A stretch of DNA of 64,000 nucleotides from Nocardioides sp. TF02-7 (GCF_022437945.1 NZ_CP092535.1:2356001-2420000), one strand, 5' to 3'; counted from the first letter of the stretch, positions 47,870-57,872 are shown. The notes: generated by a model from the sequence alone, not told the origin. A program made the numbers and translations.

Positions 47870-48307
47870 TCACTCGGCGTCGTGCGGGATGACGTAGAAC
47901 GGGTAGACCAGGTTGCGACGGTCGTTGGTCGAGCGCACCCGGTAGGTGACGGCGATCCGCACCAGCGATCCGTTGTCCGGGTCCGGGGTCGGCACGACGT
48001 CGTCCACCTCGACCCGGGGTTCCCACCTGGCCAGCGCGTCGCGGACGTACTGGGCGATCAGGCCCAGCAGGTTGCCGGTGACCGGCTCGAAGAGCAGCTC
48101 CCAGATCCGGCACCCGAACTCCGGCCGCATCAGCCGCTCACCCGGTGCGGTCATCAGCACCAGGACGATCGCCCGGTCCAGCGAGTCCGGACCCTCGGCC
48201 ATCTCGATGGCACCGGTCTGGTCGACGCGGAGCGGCCACCGGAAGCCGCGCCCGACGAAGGAGTAGTCCTCGGCCGGGGGGCGCTGGGGGCGGGGCAGGC
48301 TGCTCAT
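47870..48307 (-). CDS. gp25/GPW-like baseplate wedge protein (Afp9-like)
   Basis: Intact 145-residue protein. Typical features are FVGRGFRWPLRVDQTGAIEM, the conserved LVLMTAPGERLMRPEFGCRI with the EFG-x-R/C-I region that seeds sheath polymerisation, WELLFEPVTGNLLGLIAQYV and RDALARWEPRVEVDDVVP. The start overlaps the VgrG-like stop as TGATG. Confidence 0.93.
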   Translation of the reverse strand: MSSLPRPQRPPAEDYSFVGRGFRWPLRVDQTGAIEMAEGPDSLDRAIVLVLMTAPGERLMRPEFGCRIWELLFEPVTGNLLGLIAQYVRDALARWEPRVEVDDVVPTPDPDNGSLVRIAVTYRVRSTNDRRNLVYPFYVIPHDAE

Positions 48308-50094
48308 CAGTTGATCGCCACCGACGCGCCCTTGACCGCCGCGATGCCGCCGGCCTGCACGACGACCGAGCCGTTGCCCTTCACCGTCGCGGTGGCCCCC
48401 TCGACCGACACCGGTCCCTCCGCCTTGACCGTCGCGGTCCCCTTGGCCGCCACCGACAGCATCATCGCGTCGACCTCGATCCGGACGCCCTTGATCTTGA
48501 TGTCGCCGTTCTTGAAGAGGCTGATCGACGCCTGGCCGGTCGTGAGCTCGATGTCGCCACCGTGCGACTCCACCGTGAGCTTCTTCGTCGGCCCGTGGAG
48601 CGCGACCTTCATCTCGCCCTTGCCGTGCCGCAGCAGGAGCTGGTCGTTGCCGTCCTCGTCGACCATCTCCAGCGTGTGGCCGGTCCGCGACGTCAACCGG
48701 CGGACGTTCACCTTGGCCTTGTTGGGAGACAGCAGCCGCCCCAGCTCGGGCTGTTGCCTCTTGCCGCTGAAGAGAGCGCCGATCACGACGGGGCGGCGGA
48801 CGGAGCCGCCCTCGAACGCGACCAGCACCTCGTCGTCGACCTCGGGCAGGAAGGTGGCACCGCGCTGCTGCCCGGCGTCGAACGTGGCGACCCGGGCCCA
48901 CGCGGTCTGGATCTCGCCGGAGGTGTGCTCGAGCACCGGCAGCTTGACGCGCACCCGTCCGTAGCCGTCGGGGTCGTTGAGGTCGGTGACGACGCCGACC
49001 AGCACCCCGTCGACCCGCGCGTCGGAGCGGCCCTCACCCGCGGCCATCGTGTCGACCAGGCCCCGGGGACGGTGACTACCGGTCTGGAAGACGGTGTGGA
49101 AGCCGCGGCGGTCGTAGACGTGCTCGACCCGGGTCACCAGGTACCGCCCGGACGACGGCCCGACCCCCTCGGCCTCGACGAGCACACCGGGCCGGATCCG
49201 CGGTTCGACCGGCGTGGTGCCGCGCGCGGTGACGGCGTCGGCCTGGGCCGAGACGGCGACCGCCTTCGCGAGCAGCTCCGCCTCCGCGTGGGACTCCGCG
49301 CCACCGGCGTTGGTCACCACCGGGCCTGCGAGCGTGGCCCTGGCCGGCCGTACGAACTCGGACTCGGGGCTCGGGTGCTTGTCGCTCCTCGCCTCGAGGT
49401 GGGTGCCACGGTGCGGGTCCCAGCCCCGCACTTGGACGTGCTTCGGCTGGCCGCGGGTCGCGCGGATCGAGAACGTCAGCAGCGGGACGACGACCGACCC
49501 GTCCCCACCCGGCCCGACTCGGACGGGCTGCCCGTCGTCCGGGCCGACGTCGTCGATCCGCACCACGTTGGGGTGCTCGTACCGCCAGACGGCGTTGGCG
49601 GCACGGACCACCTCGTCGAGGAAGGCGAGGTTCGAGCCGAGCTGCAGACGGTAGACGTCCGGGGTGCTGGTGAACCCGGAGGCGCTGCACCGCAGCCGCA
49701 GACCGTTCTCGTGCACCACCTTGGTGAGCACGTCGGTGGTGGTCTGCATCTCGAAGGTCCGGGTCCCGCCGGTGCGGGCCAGCTTGGCCGTGGGCTCGTC
49801 CACCGTCACGACCAGCTCGGGGACGTGTTCGTGGGAGTGGTCGAGGCTCACCGCGCCGACCTCGCCGTGGAACAGCGTCACCCGGTCGATGCTGACCGTG
49901 ACCTGGTTCTCGATCTTGAACAGCTCCGGCGTGGACAGCTGGTAGCCGTCATCGGCGAAGCGCAGGGTGAGCCGGCCCACCAGGTTGAGGGCGACCTCGA
50001 CGCGCATCGAGGAGAGCAGGTCGAGCTGCTGGCGGGTCAGCGGCTGGCCGTTGACGGCGATGTCGAGCGAGACCAGGAAGTCCTCGCGCTTCAC
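48307..50094 (-). CDS. VgrG-like spike protein (Afp8-like)
   Basis: Intact 595-residue tail spike. The first 370 residues are the gp27/VgrG-like hub (KREDFLVSLDIAVNGQPLTR; VDEPTAKLARTGGTRTFEMQ; YRLQLGSNLAFLDEVVRAAN). The gp5-type OB fold follows (VLVGVVTDLNDPDGYGRVRV; ARVATFDAGQQRGATFLPEV; DDEVLVAFEGGSVRRPVVIG), then a repetitive beta-helix needle (GDIKIKGVRIEVDAMMLSVA; VKAEGPVSVEGATATVKGN). The tip would carry the PAAR-like protein. GTG 50094 overlaps the preceding stop (GTGA). No extra C-terminal effector domain is attached. Confidence 0.93.
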   Translation of the reverse strand: MKREDFLVSLDIAVNGQPLTRQQLDLLSSMRVEVALNLVGRLTLRFADDGYQLSTPELFKIENQVTVSIDRVTLFHGEVGAVSLDHSHEHVPELVVTVDEPTAKLARTGGTRTFEMQTTTDVLTKVVHENGLRLRCSASGFTSTPDVYRLQLGSNLAFLDEVVRAANAVWRYEHPNVVRIDDVGPDDGQPVRVGPGGDGSVVVPLLTFSIRATRGQPKHVQVRGWDPHRGTHLEARSDKHPSPESEFVRPARATLAGPVVTNAGGAESHAEAELLAKAVAVSAQADAVTARGTTPVEPRIRPGVLVEAEGVGPSSGRYLVTRVEHVYDRRGFHTVFQTGSHRPRGLVDTMAAGEGRSDARVDGVLVGVVTDLNDPDGYGRVRVKLPVLEHTSGEIQTAWARVATFDAGQQRGATFLPEVDDEVLVAFEGGSVRRPVVIGALFSGKRQQPELGRLLSPNKAKVNVRRLTSRTGHTLEMVDEDGNDQLLLRHGKGEMKVALHGPTKKLTVESHGGDIELTTGQASISLFKNGDIKIKGVRIEVDAMMLSVAAKGTATVKAEGPVSVEGATATVKGNGSVVVQAGGIAAVKGASVAIN

Positions 50095-50746
50095 AGCGCC
50101 TCCCGCGGGATGTCCAGCAGCGAACCGGGACGCAGGGCGAGCGGGTCCTCGACCCCGTTGGCGGCGGCCAGGCGGCGCCACTGCGTCGCGTCGCCGTAGT
50201 AGCGCGCGCTGATCCGGTCGAGCGTCTCGCCGGGCTGGACCCGGTGCACGCGGCTCGGGCGGGGGTGCCCGACGTCGGGTTCTGCGGACCGAGCGCGGTC
50301 GAGCTCTCGTACTGCCTCAGCTCGAGGTCGATCTCCGCGCGCAACGGGACACCGCCGGAGGAGAAGTAGGTGAAGCTCAGCCGCAGGTCGGAGACGACCG
50401 CACGGAACGAGTGCAGGTCGCCCCAGTGGAACACGACGGTCGGCGGACGGGCGTTGTTGCGGTCGGGGTCGGCACCCGGGAGGTCGGGGTCGACGTCCAT
50501 CAGCTTCATGATCTTGCCGGTGTGCCTGGTGACGGGCGAGCCGTCGGCCGTGGTGTCGAACCAGAGGTGCATCCGCATCCAGCCGCCGGCCGCGCCGGCG
50601 TACTGCAGGCGGGAGACGCCCTTGCCAGGCATCGGGTTGGCGACCCAGCTGTTGCGCCGACCGACGCTGAGCGACTCGGGGTTGTAGAGGCACGGCACCC
50701 GCTCGCCGCCCTCCAGCTCCAGGTAGGCCTTCTCCAGCTCGGGCAC
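50091..50746 (-). CDS. CIS tube-associated protein with C-terminal LysM (Afp7-like, frameshifted)
   Basis: About 218 residues. The N-terminal CIS tube-type domain begins LEKAYLELEGGERVPCLYNP, then GKGVSRLQYAGAAGGWMRMH, VVFHWGDLHSFRAVVSDLRL and LSFTYFSSGGVPLRAEIDLE. After a shift near 50262 it ends in a LysM module (HRVQPGETLDRISARYYGDA; LAAANGVEDPLALRPGSLLD). Proteins with this layout sit between tube and spike and the LysM contacts the hub. GTG 50746 is set by overlap with the stop of the Pro-rich gene and by the family's start. Confidence 0.88.
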
Positions 50747-53587
50747 TAGACCACCCGCCAGTCGTGCCGTCCGCGGCGCTCGAGCTCGTCGACCACCCGC
50801 TGCTCGATCCGCTCGACGACGGCGTCGACCAGCCGGTCGAGCACGGCGCCGTGGGACTCCCGCTCGACGGGCGGTGCAGCGGGGTCCTCGTCCAGCCCCG
50901 CCGTCGTCCAGGGGTCCGGCACCTCCCGCCCCCCACGGGTCGGCCGGCGGTGTGGGTGGTTGGCCGGGCAGGGGGGAGCGGCGCTCGGGCACTCCGCCGG
51001 TGGCGGGGACCAGGCCACCGGTCGGGGTCTCGTGGAACATCGGGGGACCTCCCGCGGCGGGATCGGAGGCGCGGCCCGGGGGTGTCCCAGGGCCGCCGGC
51101 GAACAGGTGGGCGGTGCGGTCGACGAGGGGGCCGGCTCCGCTGCGGAGCCGGTCGACCTCCCGCGCGGCGGCCGGCGCGGCCGGACGACCGAGGCCTGCC
51201 GGGACGGGCTGGCTCGGGGAGACGCCGATCGGGCCGGAGCGGGGCGGGGCGACCGGCAGTTGACGAAGCACCGAGGCGGCCGGTGAGCCGGCTGGGTCGG
51301 CGGCGACGAGGCCCGGAGCGACCGAGAGGCCTGGGCCGACCGGTCCGGCCGGAGCAACGGGCGAGCCCGGCGCAATCGTCGAACCCCCTGGGGTCAGCGG
51401 CGCCCAGACGCCCCCGAAGCCGGCGGCCGTCGGCTGGCCCGCGGCCGGCAGCGTGCCTGCGACCGGACCGGGCGCCGGAGCCGCTTGCCGGCGAGGAGCG
51501 CGCGGTCGGCCCGCCGGCCGCCGCCGGCGGCCGCGGCGGCGCCGGCGGACCGTGGCCGGCGGGGGCCCACCGACGCCGACGGCGGAGGCCTGGGGGCCCG
51601 CCGTCGCGGACGGCTCCGGGTCGCCGTCGGTGCGCGCGGACCCGGAGGCGGGGCGTCCCGGCGCCGTCGGGGCGGACGGCGGGAGAGCAGCAGCCCACGG
51701 CGCGGTTCCCTCCGCGGCGCGCCGGCGGACCTCGGCGAGCGGACCAGGGGCCCTGCCCGGCTGCGGAGTGCCGGGGACCGGAGCTCCAGCCGAGGCGGTC
51801 GAGGAGGCCGGGTCACCGGGGACCGCGGGGTCCGCTGCGGACGCCGCGAGCGACGACGGCGAGGGGACCCGGGTGGCTGCTGCCCCGGTCATCGGGCTGA
51901 GCGTCGCCGGACGGATGGGTGCGGCGGGGCCGAACCCGGTCGCCAGGGACGCCTGCCGTCGGCCGTGGCGGGAGTGACGCCGGACCACCATCTGGTCGGG
52001 CATCGCGATCGGCGTCGTGGTGGTACGAGCGGCGGCGCCGCTCGAGCGTGGCTCGGCGCGGGCGCGCCGGCGCACGGTCTGCCTCTGCGGAGGGGCGGTC
52101 GTCGTCGCCCCGGGGCCGGCGGGGGAACGGGCGGTGCGCGACCCGGGCTCGTCCGCCGCTGCGAGGGCACCACCCCCAGCGAGGGCACCCGCACCGACGG
52201 GTCCCGTGCGGGGTGGGGTGTCGGCGGTGCCGGACGGGACGACGGAGCCCTCCGCCGCGGCGGTGGGCCCGACGCTCGGGACCGTGGTGGCGCCCGGGGC
52301 CGCGGGGGGCGCTCGGCGACGGCGTCGCTGCAGCCGCCGGGACCGCTGAGGCCACCTCGGTCACGGCGGCGACCGACACCGTGCTTGCTCCCGGCCGGCT
52401 GCTGCGGGGGGTCGGGCAGCAGGGGGGCGGTTCCCCGGGAGGGCCGGGGCCCGGTCGAGGAGGCCGACCGTCGCCGCGTGGACCGCCGTCGCGCTCCCCC
52501 AGCGCGCGGCGCGGGACCGAGCCGCTCGTCCCCGGCAGGACGGAGGGGCTGCGGCGGAGCGCGCGGGCGAACCGGGTGGGTGGGGTCGGGAGCCGCCACG
52601 GTGCGGGCGGTGCGGTCGCCGCCGACGCGACGGCGAGCGGCGAGGCGGGTGACGTCCCTGCGGGCGTCGCCGGTGCGGCGGAGGAGGCGGCCCCGCCGGT
52701 CGACCGAGCGCCCACGACGGACCGTCGGACGGTGGGAGCCGCGCTGCCGGAGGTGACCGGGGCGACGGGGGCGCCGGGGGCGCCGGGGGCGCCGGGGGCG
52801 CCGGGCGCACGGCCGGTGCTCGCCGTCGGCCCCCTGCTCGCGCTCGACGCCGGTCCGACGGCGGGGCCGGCCGGAGGTGCCGGGGACGAGGGCTGCTCGG
52901 GGGCCGGCGTCCGCGCGGGGACCGACGGCGCGGTGGCAGGGGTGACGGGCGGCCTCGGACTGCCCTGCGACGCCGGCCGCGACGGGCTCGAGCTGGTCGA
53001 CGGGGACAGCGAGGGTGACGGGGACGACGAGGACGACGACGAGACCGGCGCCGGTCTCCCCGGCTCGGCCGGTCGGGGCCGGGCCGCCACCAGCCGTTGC
53101 CGGTCGCGCTCGGTGACGAGCGAACCGGAGGCGCTGACCTCGGCGTGCCGGCGGACCCTGGCCTCCACCGAGGTCAGGGTGGAGAGCATGCCGCCGGGTG
53201 TGTAGCTCTGCTCGTCCTCGACCGCACGCGCCGCCCGCGGCAGACCGCGCGCCGGGGAGGTCGTCGACGTCGACGCTCCTCGTCCCGGCGAGCCAGGCGG
53301 AGCGGGACGGTGCCCCCTCGGGACGACCCGCGTCCTCCCGTCCGGTCGACGGGCTCCGGGTCGGCGGGACCCACCAGCGTGGCGGGGCCACGTCGCCCCC
53401 GCCGGTCTCCCCGGGCCCGCGGAGCGCGCGGCGGATGTCGACGGGCCGCCCGATCGAGCCGGCGAACCGCTCGACGGAGCGCGCCAGGCTGCCGACCGGC
53501 CGGGGGAGGGGCCTGCCGGGCGGGGGGGCCGGGCAGGCGCAGCCGGTTCGCCGCCTCGCGGCCGAGCCGGGTCGGGTCGTCGCTCAC
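50746..53587 (-). CDS. Long Pro/Ala/Ser/Gly-rich protein of CIS operon (frameshifted)
   Basis: About 945 residues, mostly low complexity. GTG 53587 overlaps the tube-2 stop. The N-terminus is VSDDPTRLGREAANRLRLPG with RSVERFAGSIGRPVDIRRAL. A short helical part reads GGMLSTLTSVEARVRRHAEV and SLVTERDRQRLVAARP. Long runs of Ser/Pro, Ala/Pro and four GAP repeats fill the centre. The C-terminus is ordered (LDRLVDAVVERIEQRVVDEL, ending RRGRHDWRVV). Frames cannot be followed reliably through the middle. It takes the place where other CIS have a tape-measure or adaptor gene; none of that type is seen elsewhere here. Confidence 0.5.
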
Positions 53588-54061
53588 CGCGCCTCCCGGG
53601 CCCGGAACCCGTGGTGGGTGATCTCGAGCTCCTCCTCGAGCGGATCCGGACGGGCGACCGAGAAGTCGGGCCCCCGCCACCGCACCGGGAAGACGTCGAT
53701 GAGCTCCCACGACCGGAGCCGGGCGCCGGTCGTGTCGAGGGCCGTGACCGCCCCGGTCGAGCGGGTCAGCTTGTTGTCGGCCGCCGCGAAGCCCTCGCCG
53801 GAGCTGCGGTTGAGCCACTCGAACAGCGCGTTGCTGTCGGTGAGGCCCCGCCGGAACACGACGTGGGGGCCACGTCATCCGACCCGGCACCCGGTGGGAG
53901 AAGGAGTTCTGACCGCCCTCCGCGAACTCGTGGACGGCGACGGTCACCTCGAGGCCGTAGACCTCGCGGAACACGCCGATCTCGGCCCCGTCGAGCTCGA
54001 AGAGGAACCGATTGGCCGACGGGAGGTCACCCCCGAGCAGCTCCAGGCTGCTACTGGACAC
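53584..54061 (-). CDS. CIS tube protein, gp19-like (second copy, frameshifted)
   Basis: About 158 residues of the T4 gp19-like tail tube family. It begins LLGGDLPSANRFLFELDGAE, then IGVFREVYGLEVTVAVHEFA and EGGQNSFSHRVPGRMTWP; one extra G at 53865-53869 breaks the frame, which resumes at HVVFRRGLTDSNALFEWLNR and ends EEELEITHHGFRAREAR. This copy corresponds to the tube protein nearer the baseplate (Afp5-like). GTG 54061 overlaps the 58-residue gene. Confidence 0.88.
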
Positions 54062-54227
54062 TCTCGCGCACCGCCTCCCACGCCCGCTCGTTCAACGCCG
54101 CCACGGCACGCACCATCCGCACCCGGTCCATGTGCTCGAGGTCGAGGATGTCGTCCATCCGCCAGTGCAGGTGGTAGGCGAGGTAGGCGATCTCCTGCCA
54201 CAGGGCGTCGGTCGGGTAGCGGAGCAT
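54051..54227 (-). CDS. DUF6760-like small CIS protein
   Basis: 58-residue protein: starts MLRYPTDALWQEIAYLAYHL, continues HWRMDDILDLEHMDRVRMVR and ends NERAWEAVRESVQ. The LHW, LEH, R and LN positions match the small helical DUF6760 proteins found between tube genes in many CIS clusters. It overlaps the tube-2 start by 11 bp and follows the preceding stop by 3 bp. Function unknown; possibly a baseplate or assembly factor. Confidence 0.75.
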   Translation of the reverse strand: MLRYPTDALWQEIAYLAYHLHWRMDDILDLEHMDRVRMVRAVAALNERAWEAVRESVQ

Positions 54228-54230
54228 CGG

Positions 54231-54732
54231 TCAGCCGCTCTTTCGGGGAAGCTCCTCGACGGCGTGGCGCAGGCCGGGACGGGCGCCGGCCGCCGGCGGG
54301 GGGGGCGGCCCCTCCGGCGCCGGCGGCTCCTCCTCGGCAGGGGTGTGCTCGGCGGTCGGCTCGGCCGGCTGTGGCTGGTCACCGACGAGCCGGGTCGTGG
54401 CCTGCGCCTGCACGAGTGCGTCGAACTCCTCCTGGTTGCCGAAGTTGATGACGCCGTAGAAGTCCTGCAGGTAGGCGAGGTCGACGGCGAAGAGCCCCCT
54501 CGACCTCGTGCATCGTCACCATCGGGAGGTCGCCCAGACCGGTGATCACCCGACTCAGCACGAGCACGGTCAGCCGGGGGTCGTCCGGACCGGAGATGCG
54601 GGGGTCGCGGAGCGGCTCGAGCTCGTCGCGAGCCGTCGCCAACCGCATCGTGCCGGTCCGGTGCACGCGCCCGTCGTCGTCCACGTACCCCCGCGGGAGC
54701 GTGAACTCGTAAGCGGTGCGCAAACCGCTCAC
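54231..54732 (-). CDS. Conserved CIS small protein with Pro-rich tail (frameshifted)
   Basis: About 166 residues. GTG 54732 overlaps the tube-1 stop (GTGA). It reads SGLRTAYEFTLPRGYVDDDG, RVHRTGTMRLATARDELEPL, RDPRISGPDDPRLTVLVLSR, VITGLGDLPMVTMHEVEG; after one extra G near 54498, LFAVDLAYLQDFYGVINFG. A Pro/Glu-rich tail follows (PTAEHTPAEEEPPAPEGPPP). The core resembles phage tail-assembly-chaperone-type proteins placed just after the tube gene; the assignment is by position and general pattern only. Confidence 0.6.
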
Positions 54733-55209
54733 TTGACCCGGGCGAGCGTCTCGACGACGAGCGTGATCGTCTCCCTTGACGACGTCGTTGGACTCGACGG
54801 ACAGCTGGTCGGTGGCGATCTTGCTCGGCCAACCGTTGGTGAAGTTGAACCGCGAGATCTCGGTGTTGGTCGAGTCGTAGAGCACGATGGAGCCGTTCTT
54901 GCGCTGGTCGCTCCGGTCACCGAGCTTGATGCCCTTGTCGCGGATCGTGTTGAACCAGCTCCAGACCTGGTCCTGCGACATGTCCGGCGGCGCCATCCGG
55001 ACGAGCTGCAGGTCGGGCGCCTTCGTGGCCGTCCCCACGGTCTTGACGACCTGGACCTTGCCGCCGGGCCCGACCTGCTCGGTCGAGACGACGTCGACCT
55101 CGAGGTCGAGGCCGGAGACACTGCTGAGGATCGTGATGGCGCCGCCGTCGACCTCGAGGAAGAAGTTTTGGGAGACCATCGGGTCGGTGTTGATCAAAGA
55201 GTTCGGCAT
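54729..55209 (-). CDS. CIS inner tube protein, gp19-like (first copy, frameshifted)
   Basis: About 159 residues, the main inner-tube (Afp1-like) protein. It starts MPNSLINTDPMVSQNFFLEV, then DGGAITILSSVSGLDLEVDV, TEQVGPGGKVQVVKTVG, WSWFNTIRDKGIKLGDRSDQ and ISRFNFTNGWPSKIATDQLS. An extra base near 54772 separates the last residues, which read VVKETITLVVETLARVK. Forms the hexameric ring stack carrying cargo inside the sheath. It sits 49 bp after the sheath gene. Confidence 0.92.
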
Positions 55210-55258
55210 GTCCGCTCCGTACTAGTTCTCTCGTGGGCTGGTTGCTGGTCGCCGGGCG

Positions 55259-56830
55259 TCAGGCCGCGGACTGCTTCTTCTGGCTGATGCGGAACACCAC
55301 GAACTCGGCGGGCTTGACCGGCGCGATGCCCACCTCGACGACCAGCAGGCCGGCGTCGACCGACTCCGGCGGGTTGGTCTCGGCGTCGCACTTGACGTAG
55401 TACGCCTCGTCGGCACTCGCTCCGAACAGTGCGCCGGCGGACCAGAGACCGCGCAGGAAGCCGTCCAGGGTGCGCTTGACGCCCTCCCAGAGCGTGATGT
55501 CGTTGGGCTCGAACACGGCCCACTGGGTGCCCTCGAGGATCGACGCCTCGACCATGTTGAACAGCCGGCGGACGTTGATGTACTGCCAGTCGGTGTCGGA
55601 CGCCAGCGTGCGGGCGCCCCAGATCCGGATGCCGCGGGTGCCGAACGGCCGGATGCAGTTGATGCCGATCGGGTTGAGCAACGACTGCTCGTTCTGGGTC
55701 ACGTTGCGCTCGATGTCGAGCACGCCGCGCATGGTGTCGTTGGCGGGGGCCTTCCAGACCCCGCGGGTCTCGTCGGTGCGCGCCCAGACGCCGGCGACGT
55801 GGCCGGACGGCGGGATCAGCACCTCGCGGTCGCCGTTGACGCCGATCGGGTTGTCGACCTTGATCCACGGGTAGTAGAGCGCGGCGTAGGCGGAGTCGTA
55901 CATCGCGACCTCGCTGCGCCACTCCTTGACCTGCTGGGGGGACATGCCCGGAGGCGCGTCGAGGACGGCCATCCGGTTGCCGTGCTGCTCGCAGTGGGAG
56001 ATCAGCGCGGTCTGGACCGACTTCCACATCCCGAGGTCGATCACGCCGTCCTCACGGGTGGCGGCCGTGACCAGGTCCGGGACGATCACCATCGTGACGT
56101 CGTCGGCGACCGCGAGGCCGTTGATGCCGGCTCGGGCGGACTCGGAGCCTGCGAACTTGCGGCCCGTCACGGGAACCGGCACCGGCGCGGCCTTCGCGAG
56201 CTCGTACACGCCGGGGCGGATCAGCTCGAGCTGCCCGGACAGGTCGACGTCGTCCTGGACGAGCAGGTCGACCTTCACCCGGGTCGAGGTCCCGTTGACG
56301 GCGGCGGCGACGCCGCCCTTCCCGCCGGAGAGGTCGAGGCCGGGGAAGGACTCGACCGGCTCGCCGCCCTCGAGGACGGTCATGGTGAAGGTGGTCGGAG
56401 CGGACTCATCGTCCCCGGTGTCGTCGGTGCTGATCTCCACGGAGATGTCGGCGTCGGGCTCCAGGCTCTCGACGGCGACCGGGAGGCCGAGGGCGCGGTC
56501 GCTGGCAGGAAGCTCGACGCGCGCCGGCTGGCCGGCAGGCTCGGTGTTGGGGACCCGGCAGATGTAGGCCACGCTCCCGCCGTTGGCGAAGTATCCGTAG
56601 ACGGAGAGGGGCAGGACGCAGCCGGGGGCGAAGCCGCCGTAGAGCGACTCGAACTGGCTCCAGCTGGTGACCAGGCGGGGCGCGAGGCCCTGCGGGTCGT
56701 CGGGGTCGTCGGCAGGGGCTCGCTCGGTGAACCCCACGAACGCGGCGACGGCGGTGGGTGCTGCCGAGAGCACCTTCTGCGAAGAGACGACTTCTTCGAC
56801 GTAGACGCCCGGCGCGGTGTAAGTAGGCAT
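55259..56830 (-). CDS. CIS contractile sheath protein
   Basis: Intact 523-residue sheath subunit. N-terminus MPTYTAPGVYVEEVVSSQKV, then AAPTAVAAFVGFTERAPADD, LVTSWSQFESLYGGFAPG and SVYGYFANGGSVAYICRVPN. The conserved inner domain is at the end: NPIGINCIRPFGTRGIRIWG, ARTLASDTDWQYINVRRLFN, VEASILEGTQWAVFEPND and PAEFVVFRISQKKQSAA. The variable middle (residues 110-230) is the surface-exposed insertion. Only one sheath gene is present, whereas Afp-type clusters have several. ATG 56830 gives the canonical sheath start. Confidence 0.96.
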   Translation of the reverse strand: MPTYTAPGVYVEEVVSSQKVLSAAPTAVAAFVGFTERAPADDPDDPQGLAPRLVTSWSQFESLYGGFAPGCVLPLSVYGYFANGGSVAYICRVPNTEPAGQPARVELPASDRALGLPVAVESLEPDADISVEISTDDTGDDESAPTTFTMTVLEGGEPVESFPGLDLSGGKGGVAAAVNGTSTRVKVDLLVQDDVDLSGQLELIRPGVYELAKAAPVPVPVTGRKFAGSESARAGINGLAVADDVTMVIVPDLVTAATREDGVIDLGMWKSVQTALISHCEQHGNRMAVLDAPPGMSPQQVKEWRSEVAMYDSAYAALYYPWIKVDNPIGVNGDREVLIPPSGHVAGVWARTDETRGVWKAPANDTMRGVLDIERNVTQNEQSLLNPIGINCIRPFGTRGIRIWGARTLASDTDWQYINVRRLFNMVEASILEGTQWAVFEPNDITLWEGVKRTLDGFLRGLWSAGALFGASADEAYYVKCDAETNPPESVDAGLLVVEVGIAPVKPAEFVVFRISQKKQSAA

Positions 56831-56987
56831 GGCAACTCGCTCTCGGTGAGAGGGGGCTCGGGGGATGGCTCGCTGCCCTGCATCGTGCACTGCCACGGGA
56901 CGGGGGGTGAGCGAAACCACAAATTTGCTGGATTTTCCCGGCCTGACCGGAGCGCTTCCGGCGCACAGCCCGCGACCGGCCCGGAGA
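56831..56987 (-). promoter_or_regulatory. 157-bp gap upstream of sheath gene, possible internal promoter
   Basis: The only sizeable gap inside the structural operon. On the minus strand it carries an AT-richer stretch (GGAAAATCC, GCAAATTTGTGG) near 56915-56940, unlike its surroundings. An internal promoter giving extra sheath and tube transcript is plausible; I cannot fix a -10. Confidence 0.35.
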
Positions 56988-57376
56988 TCAGGTCGCGGTG
57001 GCGTTGAACTGGCCGGGCGCCACCACCTGGACCACGCCGCCCCAGGCGCAGGTCGTGGTGCACCCGGTCGCCAGGACGGGGAGCCCGCTCACGGTGGTGG
57101 TCGGGGCTGCCGGCGTCCAGGAACCGACGTCGCCGGGACGCAGGGCATCGGTGTCAGCACCCCCAGCGCGGCGGCGGTCGCGCTGGCCACCGAGGGGTTG
57201 GCGAGCGACGTGCACATGCCGAATGGCTTGATGTTGACCATCGGCACGGTGTCGGTGATCGTGCCGATCGGCATCCCGCCGAGGGTGCAGCGCTTGACGG
57301 GCAGCACGGTGAGGCTGCTCGGTGCGAGCCCGAAGCTGCAGCTCAGCTGGGCGCCGTGCACCACGACCTGCCCCAT
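56988..57376 (-). CDS. PAAR-like (DUF4280) spike tip protein (frameshifted)
   Basis: About 129 residues of the DUF4280 PAAR-like family. MGQVVVHGAQLSCSFGLAPS, TVLPVKRCTLGGMPIGTITD, PMVNIKPFGMCTSLANPSVA, LGVLTPMPCVPATSGSW and LATGCTTTCAWGGVVQVVAP are the family blocks with conserved Cys. One base is missing near 57138. It caps the VgrG-like spike. ATG 57376 has GGTGGAG upstream and lies 19 bp after the lipoprotein stop. Confidence 0.88.
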
Positions 57377-57395
57377 CACTCCACCGACTTCCCGG

Positions 57396-57872
57396 TCATC
57401 GGGCAGTGCCCTTCACGGATCCCTCGATCGGCTCGCCCGCGGCGGTCACGAGGCACAGCACGTCGCGGTCGTCCTGCTCCCAGCTGCGCGGCGACGGCAG
57501 GAGGTAGGTGAAGTACAGCGCGGAGTCGAGGTAGTCGACACCGACGTAGTCGCGGAACTCCTGCGCGCAGTGGCCGTCGGCGAACGCCGAGAGCGCGTCG
57601 TCGCCGGGGAAGGCGTCGTCCCCGCCGGTGAACGGCACCACCGCGTACGCCTCCTGGTCGTGCGGCTCGGAGCAGGGCACCGACTCCATCTCGTCGACCT
57701 GCGCCTGGACCTCCTCCGGGGCGAGGAAGCACATCCCGGGCTCGGCGTCGAAGACCGAGGTCCCGCCGTCGTCGTCGCCGCCGAACAGGCCGCAGCCCGC
57801 GAGCAGCGGCGCCACGGCGGCGACCGCCCCGGCGAGTGCGGACAGCCGGGCCCCGGACCGTCGGTCAGCCAT
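57396..57872 (-). CDS. Septum-formation-type lipoprotein inside CIS operon
   Basis: Intact 158-residue lipoprotein. The signal is RLSALAGAVAAVAPLLAGC with lipobox LAGC, then an acidic Gly/Asp linker and the septum-formation domain: FDAEPGMCFL, VPCSEPHDQEAYAVVPFTGG, HCAQEFRDYVGVDYLDSALY and DDRDVLCLV, with paired Cys and the PCSEPH motif. Its start overlaps the DUF4255 stop by 8 bp and it precedes the PAAR gene, so it is made as part of the particle operon although exported and membrane-anchored. Such genes are not standard CIS components. Confidence 0.8.
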   Translation of the reverse strand: MADRRSGARLSALAGAVAAVAPLLAGCGLFGGDDDGGTSVFDAEPGMCFLAPEEVQAQVDEMESVPCSEPHDQEAYAVVPFTGGDDAFPGDDALSAFADGHCAQEFRDYVGVDYLDSALYFTYLLPSPRSWEQDDRDVLCLVTAAGEPIEGSVKGTAR

